Shown piece after piece: positions 1 through 9,996 of a DNA stretch of 64,000 nucleotides (position 1 is its first letter; each line of letters opens with the position of its first letter). The stretch is from positions 11,648,707 through 11,712,706 of the forward strand of contig OZ023182.1 of the NCBI GenBank assembly GCA_963995505.1. Reading direction: 5' to 3'. Made by a program: the position numbers and the translations under genes. The stretch comes from Hypericum androsaemum (taxonomy: Eukaryota > Streptophyta > Magnoliopsida > Malpighiales > Hypericaceae). A model generated the notes under the pieces. That model saw only the letters and a program-made list of their open reading frames with translations. It searched no databases and was not told where the DNA came from.

Positions 1-1320
1 AAACAGAAGGAAGGATATGATTTCTTTGACACGTATTTACCGGTCACAAGAATCACATCTATGAGAGTGCTCATAGCTATTGTAGCACTCTATAACCTCG
101 AGATACATCAGATAGATGTAAAAATAGCTTTTCTAAATGGAGAACTGGAAGAGAAAATATATATGGAACAACCAGAAGGGTTTATTGCCCCTGGACAAGA
201 ACATAAAGTGTGTAAGCTGGTCAAGTCACTGTACGGGCTGAAACAGGCGCCGAAACAATGGCATGAGAAATTTGACAGAACAATGATGTCAAATGGCTTT
301 AAGATCAATGAGTGTGATAAATGTGTATACATTAAAGGCACACCTGATGCTTACGTAATTGTATGTCTGTATGTAGACGACATGCTAATCACGGGAAGTA
401 GTAAAGATCTTATCGTAAAAACTAAGAACATGTTAAAGAATAACTTTAACATGAAAGATATGGGTCTAGTTGACGTCATACCAGGGATTAAATTCTCTAG
501 GACGACTGAAGGAATTGTCTTATCACAATCTCACTACGTTGAGAATATACTCAAGAAATTCGATGCGTTTGACAAACCTCCGGATAAGCCTCCGGTAGAC
601 CTGAATCTACACTTGGCTAAAAACAGAGGTGACCCAGTATCTCAACTGAAATATGCAAAGATTATTGGGAGTCTAATGTACTTAACAAATTGTACACGCC
701 CTGATATTGCATACTCAGTTAGCAAGCTTAGTAGATTCACGAGCAATCCAGGACCAGACCACTGGCTAGCTCTGGAAAGGGTTCTAAAGTATCTAAAACA
801 TACCATGAACCATGGCATACTTTATACTAGGTATCCAGCTGTATTGGAAGGATACAGTGATGCGAATTGGATATCGGACACTAAAGACTCTAAATCTACT
901 AGTGGTTATGTGTTCACCATAGGTGGAGGAGCTGTGTCCTGGAAATCCTCTAAACATACGTGCATAGCTCGATCCACTATGGAGTCAGAGTTTATAACAC
1001 TAGACAAAGCTGGGGAAGAAGCTGAATGGCTCAGAAATTTCCTAGAGGATATTCCGTGTTGGAACAAGCATGTGCCCCCTGTATTGATACATTGTGATAG
1101 CATATCTGCAATCGAGAGAGCACAAAGTACTTTGTACAACGGTAAGTCTCGACATATCCGTAGGAGACATAACACCGTTAGACAATTGATCTCAAGTAGA
1201 GTAATAACCATTGATTATGTGAAGTCCAAGGATAACATAGCTGATCCTTTGATGGAAGGAATCAACAAAGATCAAATGTATAACGCAGTAAGGGGAATGG
1301 GGTTAAAACCCACACATTAA
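1..1320 (+). CDS. copia polyprotein, C-terminal part: reverse transcriptase and RNase H (partial)
   Basis: The frame is open from base 1 (the first 20 codons precede an internal ATG at 61) to TAA at 1318-1320. Seen directly: the RT finger and palm region ([20 protein letters not shown]), then LYGLKQAP, then the catalytic YVDD box at 370-381. These are followed by the connection region ([24 protein letters not shown]) and RNase H with its GYSDANW and TMESEF motifs. This is the standard copia order, in which RT copies element RNA into cDNA and RNase H removes the RNA template, inside virus-like particles. The end matches the usual copia terminus, although the normally conserved DPLTKG motif reads DPLMEG. 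No frameshift or nonsense codon is visible, so the enzyme half may be functional; the rest of the polyprotein is unseen. Confidence 0.93.
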   Translation, partial: KQKEGYDFFDTYLPVTRITSMRVLIAIVALYNLEIHQIDVKIAFLNGELEEKIYMEQPEGFIAPGQEHKVCKLVKSLYGLKQAPKQWHEKFDRTMMSNGFKINECDKCVYIKGTPDAYVIVCLYVDDMLITGSSKDLIVKTKNMLKNNFNMKDMGLVDVIPGIKFSRTTEGIVLSQSHYVENILKKFDAFDKPPDKPPVDLNLHLAKNRGDPVSQLKYAKIIGSLMYLTNCTRPDIAYSVSKLSRFTSNPGPDHWLALERVLKYLKHTMNHGILYTRYPAVLEGYSDANWISDTKDSKSTSGYVFTIGGGAVSWKSSKHTCIARSTMESEFITLDKAGEEAEWLRNFLEDIPCWNKHVPPVLIHCDSISAIERAQSTLYNGKSRHIRRRHNTVRQLISSRVITIDYVKSKDNIADPLMEGINKDQMYNAVRGMGLKPTH

Positions 1321-1869
1321 AGAACGTTCATAGCGGTAACTCAACCATGATGAGTGGAGATCCCACAAACTTGGTTCAATGAGACAACTAAGTTATGGAT
1401 GGTTCAGAAGATCACTTGGAACCCGTCCCATTCTCAGAAGCTGTCCAAGTACTACCCTGCAGAGGTGTGGTAAGGTTAAGCATCTACGCTTTTAATGATT
1501 CATATACCAGATAAAGGTGGAGTATAGCAAGATACTCCTGATATGAGATCACCTATATAAGTGTGAAGTGAGGCCGCTTCAAATAGAAAAAAAATACTTA
1601 TGAATCCAAGATAAGGTCCATGGCCGAAATGGACACAACGTGAGAACCAAAGGATATTAGAGATATCATTGTGTAAATGTTATTGTCTTGGTTTACATAA
1701 AAAAACTGACCAGTTCAAGACATCGCTTTCACTGAGCAGCAAGTAAATCCGATAGTATTTTACTAGGGAAGGTTCAAAGCCGTAAGCTACCATTCTCGAT
1801 GCAATGATAACTCGTCAGAATTTTTCTTAAAAGTGTCAGCATGCATTAATTATCATTCATGTGGGGGAT
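1321..1869 (+). other. non-coding 3' tail of copia-1 ending in the polypurine tract
   Basis: There is no reading frame of note. The last bases before the LTR are a purine run (GTGGGGGA, 1861-1868), which is the expected plus-strand primer position immediately before the TGTTG LTR start. Confidence 0.75.
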
Positions 1870-1910
1870 TGTTGAAATAAATTTCCATTAATGCATCTCA
1901 CACCCCTTCG

Positions 1911-2043
1911 TCCGAAAAGTCACGAATTTTTTGAAAAATTGGGGTGCATGAAGGGCACATCCGAAGAGTCACGAACTCTTTGGAAAACTCTACAAGGACG
2001 AAGAGGTACATGGAGGGTACATCTGAAGAGTCACGAACTTTTT
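1911..2043 (+). promoter_or_regulatory. three direct repeats in the U3 of the copia-1 LTR
   Basis: Near-copies of TCCGAAGAGTCACGAACTTT start at 1911, 1960 and 2022, upstream of the TATA box. Short tandem U3 repeats of this kind act as enhancer boxes in stress-induced copia elements such as Tnt1 and Tto1. The same role here is inference. Confidence 0.55.
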
Positions 2044-2104
2044 GGATCACATCATGCCCCTTCAAAAATGCATGTGACTTTTCAGGTTCCAACCTTCCAT
2101 CGCC

Positions 2105-2112
2105 TATAAATA
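2105..2112 (+). promoter_or_regulatory. TATA box of the copia-1 LTR
   Basis: TATAAATA follows the U3 repeats and precedes a pyrimidine-rich stretch, the usual arrangement at a plant LTR U3/R boundary. Confidence 0.65.
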
Positions 2113-2407
2113 AGCCTGCCCCCTCATTTGCAAATCACCCCGAACACTCATTGCATAAGCATTCATTAGCAATAGTCGTTCTACTCTCTCCCTCTCTAAG
2201 AAAGTTCCAAGTATCCAAGGTTCGCCCGAAGCTTCGAGATTCGTTGTGCTACGATTTTGGAAGCAGCAAAGTCGTTGTATCTTGGGGACGATTGCCGCAG
2301 TCCATGAGCACTGAATACGGGGCAATCTCGTCTTACAGAGAAAGAGTCTAACTCTTGCCTCGACTTTACAAGATCCTAATCAAGTACACCACCTCCGACA
2401 AACAACA

Positions 2408-2558
2408 TAGAAAATGGTTGATCTTGACTTGACACTCACACCATCAAAACCAAAAACCAATTCCACCTCACAATACCATGGAAAAGTCATTTTTTGAGGT
2501 AAGAAAGATGGTTTGAGACATTATTTAGCTTCATACACTAGTCTACTTCTTTTCCATG
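2408..2558 (-). other. 3' flank / 3' UTR side of the NF-YC gene
   Basis: This short AT-rich stretch lies between the NF-YC stop codon and the copia-1 LTR. No other gene is seen in it. The retrotransposon LTR may supply or disturb the polyadenylation site of the NF-YC transcript. Confidence 0.4.
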
Positions 2559-3254
2559 CTACTCCTGTGCATTATGAGATGATTCAGGTTTGTCTGATCC
2601 CTGTGGTGGCCATACAGAATTACACATTGTTGAACCGATACCAACTTGATTAGGTAGAAAATGGTAAGGAAATGATGCATCACAAGGTCCCATAACAGGC
2701 ATCGGAGTGGATCCCATAAGATCTTCCTTTGCATCCTCTCTGGGGACAATGTCAACCAGGAAATCAAAAATGTCGGCCCTGGCAGTAGCCGCAGCGATGT
2801 CATTCTTCTGGAGTGTCCTCCTCTTGTTCTCCTCTGCGACGTACCACGAACGCAAGGTCAGCTCCGATATGAACATCTCGCACGCCTTGGCGAATATGAC
2901 AGGTGCCTCCGCTGATATCATCCTGACATCCTCGTCCGCCTTCATGATCTTCTTGATTCTTGCCAAGGGAAGACCATGGTTCCTGAATTCCGCCTCTTCG
3001 ACCTCTTTCAACTGATTAGTCCAGAACTCATGAAGCTGATGCTCAACTGGCTGCGGCTGGTTGTGGCGGGGCTGATGAAATGAAAGAGGGTGTGAAGTTC
3101 CTGGCGCAAATTGACCAACCCCAAACCCGAGGTTCGGAGCAGCAGCCCCTTGGCTTGGTTGATACAGGGTAGGCGCAGCAACCACTTGGTTAGTGTCATA
3201 AGTCACCAGGCCTATCCCCATTGGTTGTCCCTGTTCATTCCCTTGCACATTCAT
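2559..3254 (-). CDS. NF-YC: nuclear transcription factor Y subunit C (NF-YC), histone-fold protein
   Basis: The product is about 231 residues. Residues ~95-174 form an almost canonical plant NF-YC histone fold. It opens with [20 protein letters not shown], continues through [16 protein letters not shown] and [15 protein letters not shown], and ends [11 protein letters not shown]. Upstream is the family's Q/H-rich segment with [20 protein letters not shown] pairs with NF-YB through this fold; the dimer then recruits NF-YA (or CONSTANS-type proteins) to CCAAT promoters in the nucleus. I chose the ATG at 3254 because the following [13 protein letters not shown] resembles the usual NF-YC N-terminus and because the decayed paralogue aligns from the same Met. 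An open frame continues 39 codons further upstream but looks like intron or UTR. The gene has no coding intron, as is common in this family. One difference from the family norm is SWYVAEEN where SWNHTEEN is usual. Confidence 0.92.
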   Translation of the reverse strand: MNVQGNEQGQPMGIGLVTYDTNQVVAAPTLYQPSQGAAAPNLGFGVGQFAPGTSHPLSFHQPRHNQPQPVEHQLHEFWTNQLKEVEEAEFRNHGLPLARIKKIMKADEDVRMISAEAPVIFAKACEMFISELTLRSWYVAEENKRRTLQKNDIAAATARADIFDFLVDIVPREDAKEDLMGSTPMPVMGPCDASFPYHFLPNQVGIGSTMCNSVWPPQGSDKPESSHNAQE

Positions 3255-3255
3255 C

Positions 3256-3431
3256 CTGATTGACCCACCCAATTGCATAGAGCTCAATCTATTAGATAAG
3301 TTGACACTAATATCTATTAGATTCGTATCGGATTGAAGCGAAACAGTGAGAAGAATGGTAGGCTCATGCAAGCTGTTGTGTTGTTGAAATCATGAAAAAT
3401 GGCTTCCAAAGTTAGACAGGTGATTGATTAC
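3256..3431 (-). other. probable 5' UTR intron of the NF-YC gene
   Basis: On the minus strand a donor (CTGAAAG then GTAATC, starting at 3431) and an acceptor (ATCAG then GATG, at 3256) would splice one base before the start ATG. Many plant NF-YC genes have a 5' UTR intron ending just before the ATG. The paralogue at 5252 keeps the same AG-GATGAAT context. The splice is inferred and unsupported by transcripts. Confidence 0.5.
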
Positions 3432-3581
3432 CTTTCAGAGCTAGTGAGCTGTTCTTCGTTTTCTTGGTAGAAATTAGCTAGTAACTACTTCTTGTGCAAT
3501 TCTGCAAATGGGGTGTGTAGAATCTGAAGCAAACAAAAGGAAAGCAAAAAGGCAGAGAGGCGAGAACGAGCTGTGGCGACT

Positions 3582-3588
3582 TTTTATA
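3582..3588 (-). promoter_or_regulatory. TATA box of the NF-YC gene
   Basis: TATAAAA on the minus strand lies about 330 bp upstream of the start codon. It precedes a CT-rich leader (CTCGCCTCTCTGCC) typical of plant 5' UTRs. Confidence 0.5.
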
Positions 3589-4473
3589 ATAGGTATTGTC
3601 TTGGTTGTATTTATTCAAAACGCTCTAGATTGTATACAACGTGTTTAGGTTGTTTACTTTACACAGAATATTAGTGCCGTAAAGAACATCGAAAGATGTT
3701 TAGGCAAAAGAAATAGGTACTTTGAAAGATGTTTAAACTATAAAAAACATAAAGCGCTTAGATGATATATTTGAGTCGACGAAAATTTGTAAGGAAATGA
3801 CTTATGAAAAACATAAAGCAATCTATTTATAAGGAAATGAAATAAACAACAAACTTAGAACATTGAGATCAACTGAGAGTTAAATTATTTAATAAGACGT
3901 CTCGAATTCGGATCTAACTAATTGATTTAGTGAATATCCAATTTTTTTTAAAAAGGGCTGCAATGCCAAGGAGTAAACACCTGCGAAACTCGATCACGAC
4001 AACTGGTCAGCCATGCACAATCATATAATCATAGCCACGTTGCAAATATACCAAATTAATGCACTGTGAGAAAATAGAGCAGCCACGCGCCTCAGAGATT
4101 TACCCTCGATATCCATGGATGAAGTACGCGTACTGGGTTCGTGATGCAACCCAGGTGTTTGAAGATTTCATTTAAATTCTTGTTGGTCGGAGAATAGAAT
4201 TTGTTATCGGTAGTTGCAATTACATGCCATCTGCTCGGCAAACTAGAATTTTTCTTCTCTTTTTTGTTCCTTACCGAATCGTGTCTACCTTTCTAGAGAT
4301 TTTTTACGACACCTCGAAACAGAATTTTTACTTTTAAGTACTTTGGAACCATGACAAAGATATATAACTTGGGCTCCTTTTATATATATATATATACACA
4401 CACAAAATACCATAGAGAAACCATTTGCGGATTGGAGCGGAAAACATAACAGTAAAACAAAACCAGGATTTCA
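3589..4473. other. intergenic spacer and NF-YC upstream region with a TA/CA microsatellite
   Basis: No coding sequence is recognised. A (TA)n followed by (CA)n run lies at about 4379-4404. The rest is AT-rich and may include distal promoter sequence of the NF-YC gene. Confidence 0.5.
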
Positions 4474-5252
4474 TCATCTCCATAGAGTTACTCTTTCGAT
4501 ATAGGTGGACTCAAGTTCATCCACCTCCTCCATCCGCCACATTAGTTCTGCCAAGTCCTGATGCTGTTCCTCCTCCTCCGAGTAGTCCACCGCTGATTTT
4601 CCGGTTACCACTTCACCAACTTGAAGTGGAAATTGATGTTGGATGTTGGAAGGAGAAGGCCCCATTGTTTGGACATGGAATGTTTGGTCCATTGCGGACT
4701 TTCCAGGTACCACTCCGGTGTCACTAACCTGAGGTGCATACTGGTAAAGAAGACTAGACTCTGAATGGTCAAAGTCAATAATAGGAATCGGCATTGTCTC
4801 TGTCGGAGCTTGTGTTTGGAGCATATCATCATCCTTTGGACCGTCCCTATTCACAATGTCAGCCAGGAAATCGGAAGTCTCAGTCCCGTTAATGGCCGAG
4901 AGGATGTCCTCCTCCTATTCGCCTTCGTGTGACACCAAAACCGTAAGGTGAGTTCCTGGATGAACATCTCGCATGCCTTGGCAATTACGGTAGGCGTCTC
5001 GGACGATATCTCCTTCACGTCCCTGTCGGCCTTCTTGAGCCTGGATAAGGGAAGCCTTTTCTTCTGCATGTCGTTGTTTTGGTTGGCAATGCTTGAAGCT
5101 TTTGTTGGAGCTGTAGCCACTGTTGGTGGAAGATTTCTTCATAGCTAACTTGGACTCGAGTATAGCCAGGTTGGAGGTTTAGCCGATATGGGATTTGTGT
5201 GATCACTGACCAGACCAATCTGATCTGTTTGTCCATGATTTTGAATATTCAT
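4474..5252 (-). pseudogene. NF-YC-like pseudogene (tandem paralogue)
   Basis: It is in the same orientation as the intact NF-YC and about 1.2 kb upstream of it. The N-terminus (RMNIQNHGQ at 5252) aligns with the RMNVQGNEQ start of the intact gene. The histone fold is recognisable (LPLSRLKKADRDVKEISSE, then [16 protein letters not shown]) but lacks the IMK tripeptide in helix 1. The frame carries TAG at 5145-5147 and TGA at 5139-5141. A shift near 4915 moves the end of the fold (SDFLADIVNRDG) into another frame, and the Q-rich segment before the fold reads best in yet another. These lesions exclude a full-length NF-YC. A truncated product or an extra intron cannot be ruled out by eye. Tandem duplication followed by decay is the simplest history. 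Confidence 0.8.
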
Positions 5253-5545
5253 CCTAATAGATTCAATACCATAAAGTTCATTAATGCAACGAATTATTGG
5301 GTACATGGGTTTTGCTCCATTTGACATCTGATGAGGGAAAAATGTAAAAGGAAGCATCAGTAACACATGCGAGAAGGGGGAAAGGTAATAGCACATGATT
5401 GATAACAAGTGAAGCTTTTGCTCTCTCATCTGAAAAAAATATGGCCACCAAATACTGGACCACATGCACCCGAGGGAGAGGGACGAATGAGAATGACGAA
5501 GTGCTGAATCTCAGTGCATACCTTCTTTCTTTCTGACTCTGACCT
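5253..5545. other. flank between the NF-YC pseudogene and the copia-2 LTR
   Basis: The 5' side of the NF-YC pseudogene. No gene or clear promoter element is recognised. Confidence 0.4.
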
Positions 5546-6048
5546 TGTTGGTTTTACACCAATATTTGATCATAGGTTGTTTTCTTGTCATATGGCTCAT
5601 GAGTTGGTGAGGTGGCAAAAGCCTACATTAACTTTGTTTGTTTGGGTGCCGCATACCTTCTTACCTTGATGGGCTACTAATTGTAGCTTGGCTATATGGA
5701 GCCATATCAACCTTTTGGTGGTGACGTGAGAGAAAATATTTTCTCTTAAAAGGTGATAAGAGAACATTTGAAGGGACGATCCCTACACACAAGAAAAAGG
5801 TTTCCGACGCAAAAAATCAAGGGTGACTTGATCTTGCAATTCTCAATTTGACTCTAAGGCTTTTAGTTAGTGAAAATTATTCTTGTTTCGATTGTTCGTG
5901 GCTAAGAGCCGATCGCTAACAAACTTCGTTATGATCTCGAAAAATTACGCTACAACAAGTAAGTGTATTTACGTTTAAAAGAATTTGTTCATTTATTAAT
6001 CTAAGGTTGTTAATTTTAATTGTGATCTATAATTATAGAAAACCTTCA
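5546..6048 (+). repeat. 5' LTR of copia-2
   Basis: 503 bp, starting TGTTGGTTTTACACC and ending AACCTTCA, two bases before the primer-binding site. Recognisable copies occur at 15214-15714 (full), 8181-8605 (5'-truncated, direct) and 9997-10312 (truncated, inverted). Confidence 0.9.
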
Positions 6049-6049
6049 T

Positions 6050-6061
6050 TGGTATCAGAGC
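6050..6061 (+). promoter_or_regulatory. primer-binding site, initiator tRNA-Met
   Basis: TGGTATCAGAGC, complementary to the 3' end of plant initiator tRNA-Met, directly after the LTR. Minus-strand cDNA synthesis starts here. Confidence 0.9.
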
Positions 6062-6255
6062 GAGATAGGTTCTTGTTCTCGTTGGAAATGGATTTTTGAA
6101 AACAAAAATGTTTGAGTGATTTTTTGGGTTCGAAAAATCAATCTTTGTGATACTGTTCTTGAAAATGATGTTTTATGTTGTCCTTGCGTGCATAACTGGG
6201 AAAGTGCAAGTAATTGGACTGAAATTAGTGAATCATGTACTTTTTACATGATTCG

Positions 6256-6610
6256 GTCTTTTATTTGCACACGCGTAGAACGTTCGGTATTAAACTGAAT
6301 TTATCACGCGAAACACAAAGAAGTACGTCCTTCTGTGCAAATGCTAGAAACTCCTAGGAACTGATCTGTAATATACGTGCTGAACGCGTTTAAGGGCACT
6401 GTTCTTATTCGCACACGCGTTAAACTTGTAGGGACTAAACCAAAATTTTTGGCCCTCTGAACGCGTATAAGGATCATGTCCTTACTCCCAAACGCATAAA
6501 ACTCATGGAGACTAAACTGATATTATGTGCACCGAACGGGAATAAGAAATCTGTCCTTATTTGCAAATGGAAGGAAACATAAAGGACTAATCTATAATTA
6601 ATCATAAAAA
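6256..6610 (+). repeat. degenerate ~75-bp tandem repeats in the copia-2 leader
   Basis: Five units begin with G(T)TCCTTATTTGCA-like text at about 6256, 6327, 6401, 6478 and 6553, a spacing of 71-77 bp. They alternate with GAACGCG-type motifs. They are much richer in CG than the surrounding AT-rich leader. A mirrored copy is in the right arm of the inverted repeat. Confidence 0.65.
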
Positions 6611-7046
6611 ACTCAAATTTCTGATTTTGGGCCGAACGGGTCAGAGCCCAAAAATAGATTAAAAAATAAAAGTTATGCGGACTGGGCCTGCTACTATTAT
6701 TTAAATAAACGTTAATTGAATAAACGTGGGTTTATTCAATAACATTAAGTCTGAAAAAGATTTTAAGAAATCTTTAACAATTAGTTTTGAAAATTATTAT
6801 AATAATTTTGTTAAAACTAAAATATATTTTTGAACTAGTTCTAAAATATTTTCTTTCCAATATTTTTAAAGTATAGACACTAAAAATATATAAAATTACA
6901 TGACCTATAAAGATCACGCAATCAAGACTATGTTGTGAGTATTATTTATGCACCTCATCATCGTTATGATTAAAAGATATGATTTTTAATTATTGAGACT
7001 ACTTAAGAGTTAACCCTACTCACTTGTATTATGATGCAAGTTTACG
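6611..7046 (+). other. AT-rich leader of copia-2
   Basis: Non-coding. It contains long A/T runs and small palindromes, and is mirrored at about 9050-9480. Confidence 0.5.
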
Positions 7047-7352
7047 ATGGTATTTCGAACTGCACTCGTGCTGAATAGGCTGGGGCGCGCTGCGGCGGTA
7101 ATCAAGATGCGCGGCGTGATATTGGAGCATAGTATCTAATGGGATGAGCATAAAGATGTTGTTGAAGTGCTTATTGAGCACATCATATCTATTCGCAAAG
7201 AAATGCAGGAATGCGTTTGGGCTGGTAGCTATGGCCGCGGAGATCGTTAGGACTTTATGTTCACCGATCTTCTGGAAACAATGCGGATAGCAGAAAATAT
7301 TGAAGTTTTTCTACCTCCTCCACATGCCGCGCAACACATAAGAGATCTTTAA
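7047..7352 (+). pseudogene. unknown 101-codon frame in the copia-2 leader, broken copy
   Basis: From ATG 7047 to TAA 7350 there are 101 codons with two in-frame stops (TAA after LEHSI, TAG after YGRGD). Recognisable text includes LNRLGRAAAVIKMRG, WDEHKDVVEVL and ENIEVFLPPP. The GC-richer composition, unlike the AT-rich leader, suggests a captured exon or an accessory frame of the element. I do not recognise the family. The mirrored copy at 8755-9045 is open through both of these stops. Confidence 0.5.
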
Positions 7353-7470
7353 AGGGTCTGATTATGTATCTGGGCACCACGTGAATTGATTATCCTGAAA
7401 CATTAAAGTTGCAAAATGGGAGAGTAGCACATCGCTTCAGCAAGAGAATTTGCAGAATCCCAAAATCTGA

Positions 7471-7913
7471 TGCTGAGGGGATCATCAATTCCAAGCCAGT
7501 CAATGTCTTGTATTATTAGGGAATATACAAGAATAATGTGTAGATATTTTATGTGATACTAGGTCTTGTTGGAAGTTTCTTGTATAAATGTGTTTTTGAA
7601 ACTTCATGTATTTCCATGATTATTTTGTTATAATACAGACGCATGTGTGTTTCTATAATTAAATAGTTTGTTTATTTAATTGCTAATTATTACCATGTGA
7701 AATATCTACTTGAATTTACTATCACCTATTTTTAAACGTTTAAAGTTTAAAATTAATTCTCAGAAGGTGAAGGAAAACATGCCTGTGAGCTACTTCGAAT
7801 TCGAGGTTAATTAAAAACTTTATATCGCTTAAAGTTATGAACGTATAGTAAATTAAAACGTATTGTTGAAATATATTCCTAACGCATAATTTATATATAT
7901 ATTCTCAATTGTC
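7471..7913 (+). other. spacer between leader and gag piece in copia-2
   Basis: AT-rich non-coding DNA in the loop of the inverted repeat. No feature is recognised. Confidence 0.4.
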
Positions 7914-8180
7914 AAGTCAATTGCTTCCGAATCAATTGTCATCGAGCTTAAGAAGGACTTGAAGCTTGACAGTGACAATTATGACAACTGGAGCATGAAG
8001 ATCCAGTATGTGCTGGAAGAACAAGATGTTCTTGAGATCATAAAAACAATTATAGTCAAACCTGAAGTTGGCAACACCGCCCAGCATAGGCGTGAGAATG
8101 ATGCCTATTTGGCTTGGAAAAAGAAAAATTATGCTGCTCGACTCATCCTATTGAGTACCATGATGGATGATATTACTAGG
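7914..8180 (+). pseudogene. copia gag, N-terminal fragment
   Basis: The open frame reads KLDSDNYDNWSMKIQYVLEE and later AYLAWKKKNYAARLILLS, the typical start of plant copia gag proteins (capsid precursor). There is no in-frame ATG close to the expected start. The frame runs at 8181 straight into LTR sequence: CACATCAACTTT belongs both to the gag end and to the LTR, so the junction has microhomology. The next part of gag lies inverted at 10310-10614. Confidence 0.75.
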
Positions 8181-8605
8181 CACATCAACTTTATTTGTTT
8201 GGGTGCCGCTGACTTTCTTACCTTGATGGGCTACTAATTGTAGCTTGGCTACATTGAGCCATATCCACCTTTTGGTGGTGACGTGAGAGAAAAAAATCTC
8301 TTAAAAGGTGATAAGCGAACAATTGACGGGATGATCCCTACACACAAGAAAAAGGTTTCCGACGCAAAAAATCAAGGGTGACTTGATCTTGCAATTCTCA
8401 ATTCGACTCCTAGATTTTTAGTTCGTGAAAATTATTCTTGCTTCGATTGTTCGTAGGCAAGAACCGACCGGTAACAAACCTCGTTACGATCCTGAGACAT
8501 TATGCTATGACAAGTAAGTGTATTTACGTTTAAATAAATTCGTTCATTTATTAATCTAAAGTTGTAAATTTTATGATTGTGATCTATAATTATAGAAAAC
8601 CTTCA
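8181..8605 (+). repeat. 5'-truncated internal LTR copy of copia-2
   Basis: It corresponds to LTR positions ~79 to the end of the 5' LTR, in the same orientation, and is followed by a second perfect primer site. It lacks the TGTTG start. Confidence 0.85.
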
Positions 8606-8606
8606 T

Positions 8607-8618
8607 TGGTATCAGAGC
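8607..8618 (+). promoter_or_regulatory. second primer-binding site (copia-2, internal)
   Basis: TGGTATCAGAGC after the internal LTR copy. From the next base the sequence turns into the inverted leader arm. Confidence 0.85.
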
Positions 8619-8754
8619 CTGGGATTCTCCAAATCCTCTTGCTGAAGCGACGTACTACTCGCCCATTTCTCAACTTTAATATTTCAGGATAATCAATTCC
8701 CGTGCTGCCCAGATATATAATCAGATTCTTTAAAGCCCTCTTATGTGTCGGGGA

Positions 8755-9045
8755 TTATGGAGGAGGCAGAAAAACTTCAATATTTTCTGCCATCCTCACT
8801 ATTTCCAGAAGATCGGTGAACATAAACTCCCAACAATCTCCGCAGCCATAGCTACCAGTCCAAACGTATTCCTGCATTTCTTTGTCAATAGATATGATGT
8901 GCTTAGTAAGCACTTCAACAACATCTTTATGCTCATCCCATTGGATACGATGCTCCAATATCTCACAGCGCATCTTGATTATAGCCGCAGCGCGCCCCGG
9001 CCTATTCAACACGAGTGGAGTTCGGAATGCAACCGTAAACTTGCA
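8755..9045 (-). pseudogene. unknown small frame, mirrored copy
   Basis: On the minus strand the frame is open for about 97 codons: FRTPLVLNRPGRAAAIIKM, WDEHKDVVEVL, then MFTDLLEIVRMAENIEVFL and PPP stop. It lacks the ATG present in the 7047 copy, and its stop comes 10 codons earlier. Both copies come from one ancestral frame. Function unknown. Confidence 0.45.
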
Positions 9046-9983
9046 TCATAATGCAAGTGAGTAGGGTTAACTCTTAAGTAGTCCCAATGATTAAAAATCA
9101 TAATTTTTAATCATAACGATGATGAGGTGCATAAAGGATACTCACAACATAGGCTTTATTGCGTGATCTTTATAGGTCATGTAATTTTTCATATTTTTAG
9201 TGTCTATACTTTAAAAATATTGGAAAGAATATATTTTAGAACTAATTCAAAAATATATTTTGGTTTTAACAAAATTATTATAATAATTTTCAAAACCAAT
9301 TGTTAAAGATTTCTTAAAATCTTTTAACTTAATGTTATTGAATAAACCCAAGTTTATTCAATTAGAGTTTATTTAAAAAATTGTAGCGGGCCCAGCCTGC
9401 ATAATTTTTGTTTTTTAATATGTTTTTGGGCTCTGACCCGTTCGGCCCAAAATCAGAAATTTGGGTTTTTTATGACTAATTACAGATTAGTCCTTTAAAT
9501 TTCCTTCTGTTTGCAAATAAGGACAGATTCCTTATTCGCGTTCGGTGCGCATAATATCAATTTAGATCCTAGGTATTTTATGCATTTGCGAGTAAGGACA
9601 TGATCCATATACGCGTTCAGAGGTCCAAACAATTCAGTTTAGTCCTTACAGGTCTAACGCGTGTGCGAATAAGGACAGTGCCCTTAAACGCGTTCAGCAC
9701 GCGCGCTTACATAGAAGGACGTACTCATTTGCGTTTCGCGTAGTAAATTTAGTTTAATGCCGAACGTTCTACGCGTCTGCAAATAATGACCAAATCATGT
9801 AAAACGTACATGATTCACTAATTTCAGTCCAATTACTTGCACTTTCCCAGTTATGCACGCAGGGACCACAGAAAACATCATTTTTAAGAACAGTATCACA
9901 AAGATTTATTTTTGAACCCAAAAAATTACTCAAACATTTTTGTTTTCAAAAATCCATTTCCAACCAGAACAAGAACCTATCTC
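9046..9983 (-). other. inverted leader of copia-2
   Basis: Diverged reverse complement of about 6062-7046, including the ACGCG-rich repeats. No coding sequence. Confidence 0.7.
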
Positions 9984-9995
9984 GCTCTGTTACCA
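9984..9995 (-). promoter_or_regulatory. inverted primer-binding site, one mismatch
   Basis: Plus strand GCTCTGTTACCA, against the expected GCTCTGATACCA. It lies next to the inverted partial LTR. Confidence 0.75.
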
Positions 9996-9996
9996 A

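Larger units (their letters stand above)
1..2407 (+). mobile_element. Ty1/copia LTR retrotransposon, 3' half (copia-1)
   Basis: The window opens inside a copia polyprotein and runs through RT, RNase H, a 0.55-kb non-coding tail, a polypurine tract and a 3' LTR. The 5' LTR, gag, protease and integrase lie outside the window. The visible reading frame has no internal stop, so this copy is younger or better preserved than the second copia element at 5.5-15.7 kb. The element ends about 150 bp downstream of the stop codon of the NF-YC gene, so it sits in or next to that gene's 3' UTR. The exact right end is uncertain because the partner LTR and the target duplication cannot be compared. Confidence 0.9.
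1870..2407 (+). repeat. 3' LTR of copia-1
   Basis: It begins with TGTTGAAATAA directly after the polypurine tract. It carries a TATA box and three copies of a TCACGAA-centred motif in the U3 part. The right end is placed at an ACAACA string near 2407; CA ends at 2400 or 2404 are equally possible because the 5' LTR is outside the window. Confidence 0.75.
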
